From contig NZ_FZNX01000004.1 in the NCBI RefSeq assembly GCF_900188355.1, forward strand, positions 248,001 to 312,000: DNA of 64,000 nucleotides. Direction: 5' to 3'. The translations under genes and the position numbers were made by a program. Of the stretch, positions 36,512-46,738 are shown in pieces (the first letter of the stretch is position 1; each line of letters starts with the position of its first letter). The stretch comes from Lutibacter flavus (GTDB taxonomy: Bacteria > Bacteroidota > Bacteroidia > Flavobacteriales > Flavobacteriaceae). Below the pieces are notes generated by a model. That model did no database searches. It saw nothing but the letters and a program-made list of their open reading frames with translations, and was not told where the DNA came from.

Positions 36512-39500
36512 ATGAAATCAATTTTAATATCAATTTTTTTATGTTTTGTCAGTATTTCGATATACTCACAAACAAATGAAATTAAAGGTACTATTTCTGA
36601 TAGAAATGGTACCCCACTTCCGGGAGTCTCAGTTATTCAAAAAGGGACATCTCTTGGAACTACGACAAATTTTGACGGTGAATTTGCTTTATCTAACATT
36701 AATATGGGAGAGACCTTAGTATTCTCTTATATTGGTTTTTCAACAAAGGAAATTGTTGTTGCAAATTTTGAGCAATTAAATGTAGTTTTAGATGAAGACA
36801 CTCAAAACCTAGAAGAAGTAGTAGTTGTAGGTTATGGTGTTCAAAAAAAGACCTTAATAACAGGTGCTGGTGTTAATGTAAAAGGAGAAGATATTGCGGC
36901 TCTTAATACAGGAACAGCAATGCAAGCCTTGCAAGGAACAACAGCTGGTGTTAGTATTACTAGAGATAGTGGTCAGCCTGGTGCTGGTACCAGAGTAACC
37001 ATTCGTGGTTTAGGTACTATTGGAAACTCAAACCCATTATATATTGTTGACGGTGTTGCCGTTGGTAATATTGATTACTTGAGTTCATCCGATATTGAAA
37101 CTATTGATGTACTTAAAGATGCTGCTTCTGCTGCTATTTATGGTTCTCGTGCTGCAAACGGAGTTGTTTTAGTTACAACAGTGAAAGGTAGAAAAGACAG
37201 TCCTGCAAAAATAAGTTTTGATAGCTATTATGGTGTTCAAAATATCTACAAAAACTTAGACCCGTTAAATGTACAAGAGTATATGTATATTATGGATGAA
37301 GGTCGCGTTAATGATGGTTTAGCTCCAAATAATTGGGAAGCGATGCTTCAGAATAATGACTGGTTAAGACAAAATTATCCAGGTCTTGACGAACAGTATG
37401 GCCAAGAAATTTGGGATAGAGTACAAAACGGTTGGGAAGGAACTAACTGGATTGATGAAATGACCAGCCAAGATGCTCCAGTTCAAAATTATGCGTTAAA
37501 CATAACTGGTGGTAGTGAAGATATTATTTATTCATTAGGTGTTTCGTATTTGGATCAAAAAGGTATGATTGGTGGAGATATTACCAACGCAGGTTATAAA
37601 AGATTAACTACAAGGTTAAATACTCAAATGGTATTAAAAAAGAATGATGAACATGCCATTATAACTGTAGGTGAAAACTTTACATATACAAATGAAGAAA
37701 ACAGAAGTGTTGCAACTGGTAATATTTATTGGAATGATTTACACAATGCTTTAGTTCAAAATCCTTTTATGCCGGCATATTGGCAACAGTCTATTGATAG
37801 CAATGTTAATGAATTTGGATTTTCACCAACTTTAGAAGGTATTGCTGTAGGTCAAACAAATCCTTTAGCAGTAATGTATTATCGTCATAATTACAATTCT
37901 GGAAAAGGAAACAAAATAATAGGAAACGTATTTTTAGAAGTTGAACCAATAAAAGATTTAAAATTTAGATCTTCTTATGGTATTGATTCTTGGTTTGGAC
38001 ATAGCAGATCAATGAATCCAACTTATGGATTAGGAAGATTATACAGCGATGATGTAAATGGTGCTCAACAAAGTCAATATCTTGGAAATAACTATACTTG
38101 GACAAATACAGTTTCTTACAAGCGCCAATTTGGGGATCACCAAGTTGATGCATTGATTGGTACGGAATTACTTCAAAATCAAATTAATACTGAGGTTGGT
38201 GGTTCAAGAAATAATTTATTATTCCCAGGGCAATCACAGTATGCATATATTAACAATACTGAAAGTCCAGAATCTATTAATGATATAAATACCTGGGGAG
38301 CTGATTGGGCTGCCGGTGGTGGAGGTTTAATGTCGTATATGGCAAGAGCTCAGTACAATTACAAAGAAAAATATTTAATGTCTGCAACTGTTCGTGCTGA
38401 TGGTTCATCCAATTTTGCGAAAGGAAATAGATGGGGTACTTTTCCATCATTCTCAGCAGGTTGGATTCTAACAAAAGAAGACTTTATGGAAAGTACTTCA
38501 AATATTATAGATTTTGCAAAGGTTAGAGCAAGTTGGGGACAAAATGGAAATCAATCAATTGATAACTTCATTTATTCAGCTCAAATTAAATATGCATTTC
38601 CAGGATATTTCTTTGGTGATACAAAACCTGTGTCTGGAACAACAGCATACCCTGAAAAAGTTGTAAATCCTGATGTTACTTGGGAAACTTCAGAACAGTT
38701 AAATATTGGTTTTGATGTTAATTTATTAAATTCAAGATTGGGAGTAACATTTGATTGGTATAACAAAACAACTAAAGATTGGTTGCTAGTGGCTCCAATT
38801 CAAGGAACAGCAGGTGCTGGTGCTCCATTTATTAATGGTGGAGATATTGAAAATAAAGGTGTTGAGCTTGTTTTAAATTGGAAAGATAAAATTGGAGATT
38901 TCAAATATGGAGCTACCTTAACAGGAGCACATAATAAAAACACAGTAACCCGTATTGCAAATACTGATGGTTCTATTTTAGGCCCAAGTCATGTATTATC
39001 ACAAGGAACTTCTTATATTTCAAGAGTACAAGTTGGGCAACCAATTGGATACTTTTACGGATTTAAAGCGGATGGTATTTTACAAAATCAAGATGAAGTT
39101 GATGCTTATGTAACTCCAAGTGGAACTCCGTATTTTGCAGACCAACGTCCGGGAGATGTTCGTTTTGTGGATCAAAATCAAGATGGTGCAATAGATGAAA
39201 ACGATAAAGTATTTTTAGGGGATCCAAATCCAGATTTTGAAATGGGTCTTCAATTAAATTTTGCTTATAAAGGCTTCTATGCAAATACAACATTAACTGG
39301 AAAATTTGGAATGCAGGTAATGCAATCATATAGATCATTTGCAGATAATTTTACGCAAAACTATACTTCTGATGTATTTAATCGTTGGCATGGTGAAGGA
39401 ACATCTAATACAATGCCACGTCTAAGTTCTTCATCTAATAGAAATACAAATTTTATTTCTGATATATTTATGCACGATGCTGATTATTTAAGAATTAATA

Positions 39501-39724
39501 ATTTAACTTTTGGATATGAATTTGGAGATATGCTTGCTGATTTTCAAGAAATTTCAAATGCAAAATTATATGTTGCTGTAAGTAATTTACATACGTTTAC
39601 AAAGTATGACGGAATGGATCCTGAGGTACGTTTTGGACACGACGCAAGTTGGGCTTCAGGTGTAGATCTTGGATTATATCCACAGGCTAGAACAGTGATG
39701 TTTGGATTAAGTGTTGATTTTTAA
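36512..39724 (+). CDS. SusC/RagA-family TonB-dependent transporter (PUL 2, beta-glucan)
   Basis: The 1070-residue outer membrane transporter has a signal peptide ending YSQ, a CarboxypepD_reg-like domain (about 25-105), a plug (about 115-225, with LKDAASAAIYGSRAANGVV) and a barrel ending in an aromatic residue (GLSVDF). It is paired with the SusD gene 19 bp downstream. The surrounding GH16, GH17, GH128 and GH149-like genes make beta-1,3-gluco-oligosaccharides the likely cargo. It is only moderately similar to the PUL 1 SusC. Confidence 0.96.
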   Translation: MKSILISIFLCFVSISIYSQTNEIKGTISDRNGTPLPGVSVIQKGTSLGTTTNFDGEFALSNINMGETLVFSYIGFSTKEIVVANFEQLNVVLDEDTQNLEEVVVVGYGVQKKTLITGAGVNVKGEDIAALNTGTAMQALQGTTAGVSITRDSGQPGAGTRVTIRGLGTIGNSNPLYIVDGVAVGNIDYLSSSDIETIDVLKDAASAAIYGSRAANGVVLVTTVKGRKDSPAKISFDSYYGVQNIYKNLDPLNVQEYMYIMDEGRVNDGLAPNNWEAMLQNNDWLRQNYPGLDEQYGQEIWDRVQNGWEGTNWIDEMTSQDAPVQNYALNITGGSEDIIYSLGVSYLDQKGMIGGDITNAGYKRLTTRLNTQMVLKKNDEHAIITVGENFTYTNEENRSVATGNIYWNDLHNALVQNPFMPAYWQQSIDSNVNEFGFSPTLEGIAVGQTNPLAVMYYRHNYNSGKGNKIIGNVFLEVEPIKDLKFRSSYGIDSWFGHSRSMNPTYGLGRLYSDDVNGAQQSQYLGNNYTWTNTVSYKRQFGDHQVDALIGTELLQNQINTEVGGSRNNLLFPGQSQYAYINNTESPESINDINTWGADWAAGGGGLMSYMARAQYNYKEKYLMSATVRADGSSNFAKGNRWGTFPSFSAGWILTKEDFMESTSNIIDFAKVRASWGQNGNQSIDNFIYSAQIKYAFPGYFFGDTKPVSGTTAYPEKVVNPDVTWETSEQLNIGFDVNLLNSRLGVTFDWYNKTTKDWLLVAPIQGTAGAGAPFINGGDIENKGVELVLNWKDKIGDFKYGATLTGAHNKNTVTRIANTDGSILGPSHVLSQGTSYISRVQVGQPIGYFYGFKADGILQNQDEVDAYVTPSGTPYFADQRPGDVRFVDQNQDGAIDENDKVFLGDPNPDFEMGLQLNFAYKGFYANTTLTGKFGMQVMQSYRSFADNFTQNYTSDVFNRWHGEGTSNTMPRLSSSSNRNTNFISDIFMHDADYLRINNLTFGYEFGDMLADFQEISNAKLYVAVSNLHTFTKYDGMDPEVRFGHDASWASGVDLGLYPQARTVMFGLSVDF

Positions 39725-39743
39725 TTTAAAATAAAAGAAGATA

Positions 39744-41450
39744 ATGAAAAAAGTAATATATTTTATAGCTTTCGTAGGCATGGTTTTTATAACCAGCTGT
39801 GAGAAAGATTTAGATACTAAAAACCTATATGGAAAAAGTTTAGAGAGTTATTATAAAGCTCCTAAAGACATTGAGGAAGCAATGGCTGGTGTATATAATG
39901 CAATATATACTGCAAATGTACATAGTAATGAATCTTTAGCTGCAAACTTAATGTCAGATATGATGTTAGGTGGTGGTGGACCAGATGATAAATCAGCGAA
40001 ATGGGTAGATAATTTTGAAGACCCTGCTGAAGATACATATCGTGATATGTGGACACAATGTTATAATGGAATTTCAAGAGCAAATGCCATAATTGAGAAA
40101 ACTGCTGAAGCTGACTTTTCAACGTTTTTTGATACTCCGGAACTAGCTGAAGAATTTAAAAATCAAGCTATTGGAGAAGCATTATTTATGAGAGGATTTT
40201 TCTATTTTAGATTGGCTAAATTCTTTGGAGGTGTGCCGCTAATTATTGCACTTGATACTCCTAGAGATGCTCCAAGAGCTTCTTACCAAGAAACTTTTGC
40301 TCAAATTGCGTCAGATTTAAAACAAGCAATTGAAACAATGCCAGAAAAATCTTTTTCAGAGATTCCTACGTCTGATTATGGACATACAAATAAATGGATA
40401 GCTGAAGCTTATATGGCACGTGTATATTTATTCTACACAGGATATATGACAAATATGATGGGGCAATCAACTGATGTATTACCATTAGTTGATGGCGGTA
40501 CTTTAAGTGCTTCTGATGTAACAGCTTATTTAGATGATTGTATTAGTAGAAGTGGATATCAATTAACACCTGATTTTAGAAACTTATGGCCATATTCTTA
40601 TGTGAACACAAGCGCAGGTACTTCTGCATTGCCTTGGGCAGAAACTGAAGGTTTAGCTTGGGTTGGTCAAGATGGACATTCTCCAACTTTTGGATCAGGA
40701 AATTATGAAACTATGTTTGTTCAACGGTTTTCTTTTGGAGACTGGGGATGGGATAATGGAAATATTTATACAAATAGATTAGCCTTGTTTACAGGTATTC
40801 GTGGAAACTCAATGACTCCTTTTGGTGAAGGATGGGGTTGGGGTACTATAAATCCTAAATTATGGAATAGTTGGGATGATAACGACCCAAGAAAAGTAGG
40901 TTCTATTCTTGAATTAGGGAATAGTGATCAAGGAACTGGGAATTATCAAGCAGATAAAGGAGATCACGAAACAGGATTCTTTAATAAAAAATACATTGCT
41001 ATTCAACATCAAGATCCTGAAGGAGCTACCAAAGGAATGTTTGTACAATTATATAACTGGGGTAATGCTGATATGCAATTAATGCACGCACAAGACTTTA
41101 TTTTTATGCGTTTTGCTGATGTATTACTAATGCATTCTGAAATTACAGGTACTGCAGAAGGTTTAAATGCTGTAAGATCTAGAGCAGGATTAGATGCTGT
41201 AGGATATTCCTTAGAAGCTTTAAAGCAAGAACGTATGCATGAATTAGCATTTGAAGGTTTACGTTGGTTTGATATCGTTCGTTGGGGAGATGTTGAGACT
41301 GCGTTTAACAGTACTATTAATGTAAGAAATTCTGGAATAGATGCTACTTATAAAGCGAACTATAGAGCAGAAACAAAAGGCTTGGTGCCAATCCCAGAAA
41401 CAGAAATGAGATTAGCCAATGGTGTTTACGAACAAAACCCTGGGTGGTAA
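39744..41450 (+). CDS. SusD/RagB-family glycan-binding lipoprotein (PUL 2)
   Basis: The 568-residue protein has a lipobox (ITSC, C19). SusD hallmarks are present: GEALFMRGFFYFRLAKFFGG (about 148-167) and a C-terminal LKQERMHELAFEGLRWFDIVRWG stretch (about 493-515). It closes the SusC channel encoded just upstream. Context suggests binding of beta-1,3-glucan chains such as laminarin. It is longer than the PUL 1 SusD, with Trp- and Gly-rich insertions (about 290-350) that may contact sugar. Confidence 0.95.
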   Translation: MKKVIYFIAFVGMVFITSCEKDLDTKNLYGKSLESYYKAPKDIEEAMAGVYNAIYTANVHSNESLAANLMSDMMLGGGGPDDKSAKWVDNFEDPAEDTYRDMWTQCYNGISRANAIIEKTAEADFSTFFDTPELAEEFKNQAIGEALFMRGFFYFRLAKFFGGVPLIIALDTPRDAPRASYQETFAQIASDLKQAIETMPEKSFSEIPTSDYGHTNKWIAEAYMARVYLFYTGYMTNMMGQSTDVLPLVDGGTLSASDVTAYLDDCISRSGYQLTPDFRNLWPYSYVNTSAGTSALPWAETEGLAWVGQDGHSPTFGSGNYETMFVQRFSFGDWGWDNGNIYTNRLALFTGIRGNSMTPFGEGWGWGTINPKLWNSWDDNDPRKVGSILELGNSDQGTGNYQADKGDHETGFFNKKYIAIQHQDPEGATKGMFVQLYNWGNADMQLMHAQDFIFMRFADVLLMHSEITGTAEGLNAVRSRAGLDAVGYSLEALKQERMHELAFEGLRWFDIVRWGDVETAFNSTINVRNSGIDATYKANYRAETKGLVPIPETEMRLANGVYEQNPGW

Positions 41451-41477
41451 TATTAATAACTTAATAAAATTAGAGAT

Positions 41478-42275
41478 ATGAAAATTTATAAAATAATAAG
41501 TCTTTTATTTGTAGCACTTTTGCTGACAGTTTCAGCTTGTGATACAATAGTTGAAGAGGAATTTTTGAAAAACACTACAGATGTTGCTGGAGTTGAGTTA
41601 ATAGCTACTCAAAGTACGCCTGGTGGAAATAAAATTACACTAGATTTAGTAACGCCAGGTATTAATGGTTATTGGGATTATAATTTAGGTAAAGCCCTAA
41701 CGGATAAAGTAACATTTATTTATCCTATCCCTGGAACTGCTACATTTACTTTTACAGGAACATTAGGAGCTGAATTCTTTTCTAAAACAATTGATGTACA
41801 AATTGACCAGTTAGACAATGCTTTAGATCAAGATTGGTACGATTTAGTTAGTGAAGACACGGCAGCTGGTAAAACATGGGTGTTTGATGGAGGTCCTAAT
41901 CCTGACGGTAGAATGTGGTGGTTTATGTCTGCTCCTGGTAGTACAGATAATGCATGGTCACTATGGTGGAATGCAGGTGGAGACTGCTGTCCTCCTGGAG
42001 ATGCAGCTGGAAAAATGCATTTTGATTTAGATGGCGCAGCCAATTTCACTCATTATGGAGATGCTAGTAGCAGTGCAAGTGAATTAGGAAGTTTTGTGTT
42101 GGATGTTGCAAACCAAACCTTAACTGTAAGTGGAGCTAAAATGCTAGGTTCAGATGCAGGTAATGCGGATGGAGTGTATTCAATTGTTGAACTTACTGAA
42201 GACAAAATGGTTCTTTATTTAAGCAATAGTGAAACATACGGAACTGGTTGGACATTTGTTTTTGTACCTGAGTAA
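41478..42275 (+). CDS. Small surface lipoprotein, putative glycan-binding protein
   Basis: The 265-residue protein has a lipobox (VSAC, C21). A predicted small beta-domain (about 25-115) is followed by a Trp/Gly-rich domain (about 120-265) with MWWFMSAPGSTDNAWSLWW and GGDCCPPGDA. Aromatic-rich beta proteins directly after susD are usually surface glycan-binding proteins (SGBP), which hold the polymer near the SusCD complex. I do not recognise a named family. It lies 27 bp after susD, and a terminator follows at 42371-42400, making it the last gene of the susC-susD-SGBP unit. Confidence 0.72.
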   Translation: MKIYKIISLLFVALLLTVSACDTIVEEEFLKNTTDVAGVELIATQSTPGGNKITLDLVTPGINGYWDYNLGKALTDKVTFIYPIPGTATFTFTGTLGAEFFSKTIDVQIDQLDNALDQDWYDLVSEDTAAGKTWVFDGGPNPDGRMWWFMSAPGSTDNAWSLWWNAGGDCCPPGDAAGKMHFDLDGAANFTHYGDASSSASELGSFVLDVANQTLTVSGAKMLGSDAGNADGVYSIVELTEDKMVLYLSNSETYGTGWTFVFVPE

Positions 42276-42370
42276 ATGAATTTTAAAGGTTCTTTATTTA
42301 AATATAGAATTCCTGTAAAGGAAAATTACTTTCTTTTTTAGATAGTCCTTTTTTTATTGTTAAAATGATA

Positions 42371-42400
42371 AGAGGGTAAATATTTACCCTCTTTTTTTTT
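42371..42400 (+). terminator. Rho-independent terminator between SGBP and GH16 genes
   Basis: A perfect 22-nt palindrome (42371-42392, half-site AGAGGGTAAAT) is followed by a run of T to 42400. It splits PUL 2 into a susC-susD-SGBP unit and the enzyme unit starting with GH16. The 31 bp left before the GH16 ATG include GCATTTTTG, a poor match to a -7 box. Confidence 0.85.
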
Positions 42401-42431
42401 AAATTAATAAAGCATTTTTGTTAAAAATAGT

Positions 42432-43547
42432 ATGAAAAAAAGTTTCAAATATTATAAATTAATTACGGTATTTGGGTTAGCCTTATTATTGCTATTTTCT
42501 TGTGGAGGTGGTAATGAAGACGATCCAATTATTGAGCAGGTTCCTGAGAAGGTTGTTCCATCAAATTTAACCCTATCAATTACATTGGAAGGTGTAAATG
42601 AAAATAATCCCGAAGGGGATGGGTCAGGAATCATTAAGTGTGTTGCCAATGCGACAGATGCAATTTCATACGAATTTAGATTTGGGAATGGAGATACGGT
42701 TACTAATTCAACAGGAACTGTTGAGTATACTTATTCGCAAAGAAGTACAAACTCTTATTCAGTTTATGTTTATGCATATTCCAAAACAGGTGATTTTATT
42801 AATTCTTTCCAACAGATTAAAGTTTATGTGGCGCGTCCGGAATTTAAAGATTTAGTTTTTTCTGATGAATTTGATACAGATGGAAGCCCAGATGATTCTA
42901 AGTGGGGTTATGATATTGGAAGAGGAGATAATGGTTGGGGAAATGGTGAGAAACAATATTATACTAATAGAAGTGAGAATGTAATTATTGAAGAAGGTAT
43001 GTTGAAGATAACAGCCAAAAGAGAAAATTATGAAGGTGCTGAATATACTTCAACAAGGATGTTAACAGAGGGTAAATTTGATTTTACTTATGGAAAAGTT
43101 GAAGTAAGAGCAAAATTACCAATAGGTGAAGGTACCTGGCCAGCAATTTGGATGTTAGGTTCAAATATAAGAACTGCTGGATGGCCTGCTTGTGGAGAAA
43201 TAGATATTATGGAACATTGGGGGCATAATCATGGAAATGTTCAAAGTGCAATGCATACTCCGTCTAGTTTTGGGAATACAACAAATCACGGTGCACAATA
43301 TTTAGCTGACGTATCAACACAATTTCACGTGTATGTAGTTGAATGGGATGATCAGGAAATTGTGTTTTCAGTTGATGGAAAGGAACATTATAAATACAGT
43401 CCGGCTTTAAAAAATAGCGAAACCTGGCCGTATACTGCAAATCAATTTTTAATTTTAAATGTTGCTATGGGTGGTAGTTGGTTTTCTATCGACCCAAATT
43501 TTGTGGCGTCCACATTGGAAATAGATTATGTTAGAGTTTATCAATAA
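42432..43547 (+). CDS. GH16 laminarinase-type endo-beta-1,3-glucanase lipoprotein with PKD-like domain
   Basis: The 371-residue enzyme has a lipobox (LFSC, C24), a PKD/Ig-like domain (about 45-135) and a GH16 domain (about 140-371). The catalytic motif GEIDIMEHWG gives nucleophile E256, D258 and acid/base E261. The inserted residue between D and E is the bulged form found in laminarinases and related beta-1,3(4)-glucanases, as opposed to kappa-carrageenase or xyloglucan types. It should cut laminarin at the cell surface. It opens the second transcription unit of PUL 2. Confidence 0.94.
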   Translation: MKKSFKYYKLITVFGLALLLLFSCGGGNEDDPIIEQVPEKVVPSNLTLSITLEGVNENNPEGDGSGIIKCVANATDAISYEFRFGNGDTVTNSTGTVEYTYSQRSTNSYSVYVYAYSKTGDFINSFQQIKVYVARPEFKDLVFSDEFDTDGSPDDSKWGYDIGRGDNGWGNGEKQYYTNRSENVIIEEGMLKITAKRENYEGAEYTSTRMLTEGKFDFTYGKVEVRAKLPIGEGTWPAIWMLGSNIRTAGWPACGEIDIMEHWGHNHGNVQSAMHTPSSFGNTTNHGAQYLADVSTQFHVYVVEWDDQEIVFSVDGKEHYKYSPALKNSETWPYTANQFLILNVAMGGSWFSIDPNFVASTLEIDYVRVYQ

Positions 43548-43658
43548 AAAATTAAAAATGTGTGCGTTAGACTAAATTTAGTTTAATGCTTTTAATGAAA
43601 CAACTAAAAACTTTTGAAGATGTATAACCATTTTAAGCATCGTAGTAAAACAATTAAT

Positions 43659-45164
43659 ATGAATTTTAAAAATTTTATTAAAAATAGTTCAATGTTTTTA
43701 ATACTACTTTTTTTAATTGGTAGTTGTGGAGAAAAACAACAGGAAAACAATGATAAATTACTCATAAGCAACGAAGAGAAAGTTGCTAATTTACAAATAA
43801 CTAAAAGTGCAGTTTATTCAACCACTGCAACGAGTGATGTTAAATTGCAATTAACGTCTCAAAATTTGTCATTTTCTAATTTTAATCAGCCATTAGAAAC
43901 CGAAGCGTCAATATTTATAAATACTTCAAAATTACATCAAACATTTTTGGGTATTGGGGCGGCTTTAACTGATGCTGCTGCTGAAACTTTTTATAAATTG
44001 GATAATGAGCAGCAAAAACTTTTTATGGAAGCTTATTATAGTGTTGATAAAGGGATAGGTTATTCTTTAGGTAGAACCATTATTCATAGTTGTGATTTTT
44101 CAAGTGGAAGTTACACTTATATTGAAGAAGGTGATTCAGATTTAAAAACTTTTAGTATTGAACATGATAAACAATTTCGTATTCCATTTACAAAATTAGC
44201 AATTGAAGCGGCAGGAGGAGAGCTAACAATGTACGCAAGCCCTTGGAGTCCGCCATCGTTTATGAAAACGAATGGAGAAATGTTAAATGGGGGTAAATTA
44301 AAACCAGAATTTGCTCAATCTTGGGCTAATTACTACACAAAATTTATTAAAGCATATGAAAGAGAAGGTATTCCGATTTGGGGTTTAAGTGTTCAAAACG
44401 AACCAATGGCTACTCAAATTTGGGAATCTTGTATTTATACTGCTGAAGAAGAGCGCGATTTTGTTAAAAATTATTTAGGACCAGCTTTAGAAAAAGAAGG
44501 TTTAGCTGATAAAAAATTAATTGTTTGGGATCATAATCGTGATTTATTATTTGAGCGCGCAAATGTTATTCTTAGCGACCCGGAAGCAAGTAAATATGTT
44601 TGGGGAACTGGTTTTCATTGGTATGAAGATTGGAAAGATGGAACTCCAATGTATAAGAATGTTGATGCAGTAAATGATGCATTTCCAGATAAAAAATTAA
44701 TTTTTACTGAGGGGTGCAATGAAAAATATGATGTATCAAGAATTGAAGATCCAAAATTAGCAGAACGCTATGGAAAAGCAATGATCAACGATTTTAACAA
44801 TGGAACCGTTGCTTGGACTGACTGGAATATATTGTTAGATGAAACCGGAGGCCCAAATCATGTAGGTAATCTTTGTTTTGCACCTGTTCATGGAGATACT
44901 CAAACTGGAAAATTAACATTTACCAATTCGTATTATTACATCGGTCATTTCTCAAAATTTATTCGACCAGGAGCGAAGAGAATTTCAACAGGAACTACGG
45001 CAAATCATTTAAGTGCAACTTCATTTAAAAATATAGATGGAAGTATAATAATTGTTGCTTTAAATGAAAGTGACAAAGCAATTGATTATATGCTTACGGT
45101 TGATAAAAAAACGACTAATTTAAATATGTTAGCTCGTTCAATACAAACAATTGTTTTGAACTAA
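43659..45164 (+). CDS. GH30-family beta-glucosidase/beta-1,6-glucanase lipoprotein
   Basis: The ATG at 43659 is chosen, as it opens directly on a lipoprotein leader (IGSC, C23); an in-frame TTG 45 bp upstream would bury it. The 501-residue enzyme has GH30 features: GIGAALTDAAAETFYKL (about 98-114), SPWSPPSFMKTNGEM, acid/base E248 in SVQNEP and nucleophile E351 in FTEGCNE. A C-terminal beta-sandwich closes the chain. In laminarin PULs GH30 enzymes (subfamily 1 or 3) take off beta-1,6-glucosyl branches; subfamily is not decided here. Confidence 0.92.
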   Translation: MNFKNFIKNSSMFLILLFLIGSCGEKQQENNDKLLISNEEKVANLQITKSAVYSTTATSDVKLQLTSQNLSFSNFNQPLETEASIFINTSKLHQTFLGIGAALTDAAAETFYKLDNEQQKLFMEAYYSVDKGIGYSLGRTIIHSCDFSSGSYTYIEEGDSDLKTFSIEHDKQFRIPFTKLAIEAAGGELTMYASPWSPPSFMKTNGEMLNGGKLKPEFAQSWANYYTKFIKAYEREGIPIWGLSVQNEPMATQIWESCIYTAEEERDFVKNYLGPALEKEGLADKKLIVWDHNRDLLFERANVILSDPEASKYVWGTGFHWYEDWKDGTPMYKNVDAVNDAFPDKKLIFTEGCNEKYDVSRIEDPKLAERYGKAMINDFNNGTVAWTDWNILLDETGGPNHVGNLCFAPVHGDTQTGKLTFTNSYYYIGHFSKFIRPGAKRISTGTTANHLSATSFKNIDGSIIIVALNESDKAIDYMLTVDKKTTNLNMLARSIQTIVLN

Positions 45165-45196
45165 TTTCAAAATAGAACTGTTAAAAGATTTTAAGT

Positions 45197-46735
45197 ATGT
45201 CAAAAAAAGTAGTATTTATAGCATTTGTAGTTTCTTTAGGAGGATTTTTATTTGGGTTTGATGCAGGAATTATTTCAGGTGTTATGTCTTATGCAGGGCC
45301 AGAATTTAATTTAAGCGATGGTCAAATGGGATGGGTAGTAAGCTCTCCTTCTTTTGCAGCAATGATTGCCATGTTGATTTCAGGGAGATTGAGTGATATA
45401 ATTGGTCGAAAAAAAATATTAATTGCAGTAGCGTTTTTATACGCCATTTCGGCATTAGCTTCGGCTTATGCATCTTCGTATGAAATGCTATATATAGCTA
45501 GGATGATTGGTGGTTTGGCATTTGGAGCAGCACTTATTTTAGCACCTACCTATATAGCTGAAATTTCTTCGGCAGAAAATAGAGGAAAACTAGTTTCAAT
45601 TCAACAATTAAATATAGTACTTGGTTTTTTCGCTGCTTTTTTAAGTAATTATTATTTCAATAAATTAAACACATCTGGAAACTCCTTTTTGACCGACGAA
45701 AATGTTTGGAGATGGATGTTGGGTGTTGAATTTATTCCAGCAATATTATATTTTTTATTTATGTTTTTTGTACCTAAAAGTCCACGTTGGTTGTGTTCAA
45801 AAGGAAAATTACAGGAAGCTAAAGTCGTGTTAAATAAACTATATGGTGAGCAATTAGCAAAAGTTGAAATTGAATCGATTGAAAAAAATATTAATGAAAG
45901 CCAGAAACAAGAAAAAGTTTCAATAATGGAACTTTTAAAACCGTCGTTACGATTTATCTTAATTGTTGGTTTGGTGTTGGGTATATTACAACAAATAACA
46001 GGTATTAATGCTGTTTATTTTTATGCTACTTCTATTTTTAAACAAACAGGTATTGGAACAGATGCTTCTTTTGCCTCTGGAATATTATTGAGTTTAACTA
46101 CGGTATTTTTTACTATCATTGCAATATTCTTAATTGACAAAATGGGAAGAAGACCCTTGTTATTAGTAGGAATAGCAGGAATAGCGATTAGTTTATTGGT
46201 ATGTGCTTATGGTTTTAACCAAGCAACTTATCAATTAACTTCAAACGAAATTGCACAATTTGAAAATATTGAAGCTGGTAAATTAACCGCTGTTGCAAAC
46301 AAGGTTTATGACAATGATATCGATTTTAAAAACGATATGAAATCAGCTCTTGGAAATCAAGTATATGCTAAAAATGAAGGAGCAATTTTAGAGGCGGCAA
46401 CAAATATAAATGCAACCTTGGTACTAATTGGTATTTTAGGTTTTATTGCCTGTTTTGCATTTTCTTTAGGCCCAGTAATGTGGGTAATGCTGTCAGAACT
46501 ATTTCCTAATAAATATAGAGGTTTAGCAATTGGAGTAATCGGCTTTGTAAATTCATTTATAAGCTGGGTTGTACAGCAAGTATTTCCTTGGGAATTATCA
46601 AACTTTGGAAACGCTATGAGTTTCTTAATATTTGGAGTTATTGCGGTACTTGGGTTCTTTGTTTTACTAAAAATATTACCTGAAACCAAAGGAAAATCAT
46701 TAGAACAAATTGAATTAGAATTAGTAAAAAATTAG
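45197..46735 (+). CDS. Sugar-porter-family MFS transporter
   Basis: The 512-residue inner membrane protein has 12 helices and the sugar-porter signatures: GRLSDIIGRKK after TM2, PKSPRWL before the central loop, QQITGINAVYFYA in TM7, DKMGRRPL and PETKGKSLEQIE at the end. Family members such as XylE and GalP import hexoses or pentoses with protons. In this operon, glucose released by GH3 and GH30 in the periplasm is the likely cargo. It has an insertion (about 345-400) between TM9 and TM10, as often seen in Bacteroidota members. Confidence 0.93.
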   Translation: MSKKVVFIAFVVSLGGFLFGFDAGIISGVMSYAGPEFNLSDGQMGWVVSSPSFAAMIAMLISGRLSDIIGRKKILIAVAFLYAISALASAYASSYEMLYIARMIGGLAFGAALILAPTYIAEISSAENRGKLVSIQQLNIVLGFFAAFLSNYYFNKLNTSGNSFLTDENVWRWMLGVEFIPAILYFLFMFFVPKSPRWLCSKGKLQEAKVVLNKLYGEQLAKVEIESIEKNINESQKQEKVSIMELLKPSLRFILIVGLVLGILQQITGINAVYFYATSIFKQTGIGTDASFASGILLSLTTVFFTIIAIFLIDKMGRRPLLLVGIAGIAISLLVCAYGFNQATYQLTSNEIAQFENIEAGKLTAVANKVYDNDIDFKNDMKSALGNQVYAKNEGAILEAATNINATLVLIGILGFIACFAFSLGPVMWVMLSELFPNKYRGLAIGVIGFVNSFISWVVQQVFPWELSNFGNAMSFLIFGVIAVLGFFVLLKILPETKGKSLEQIELELVKN

Positions 46736-46738
46736 ACA

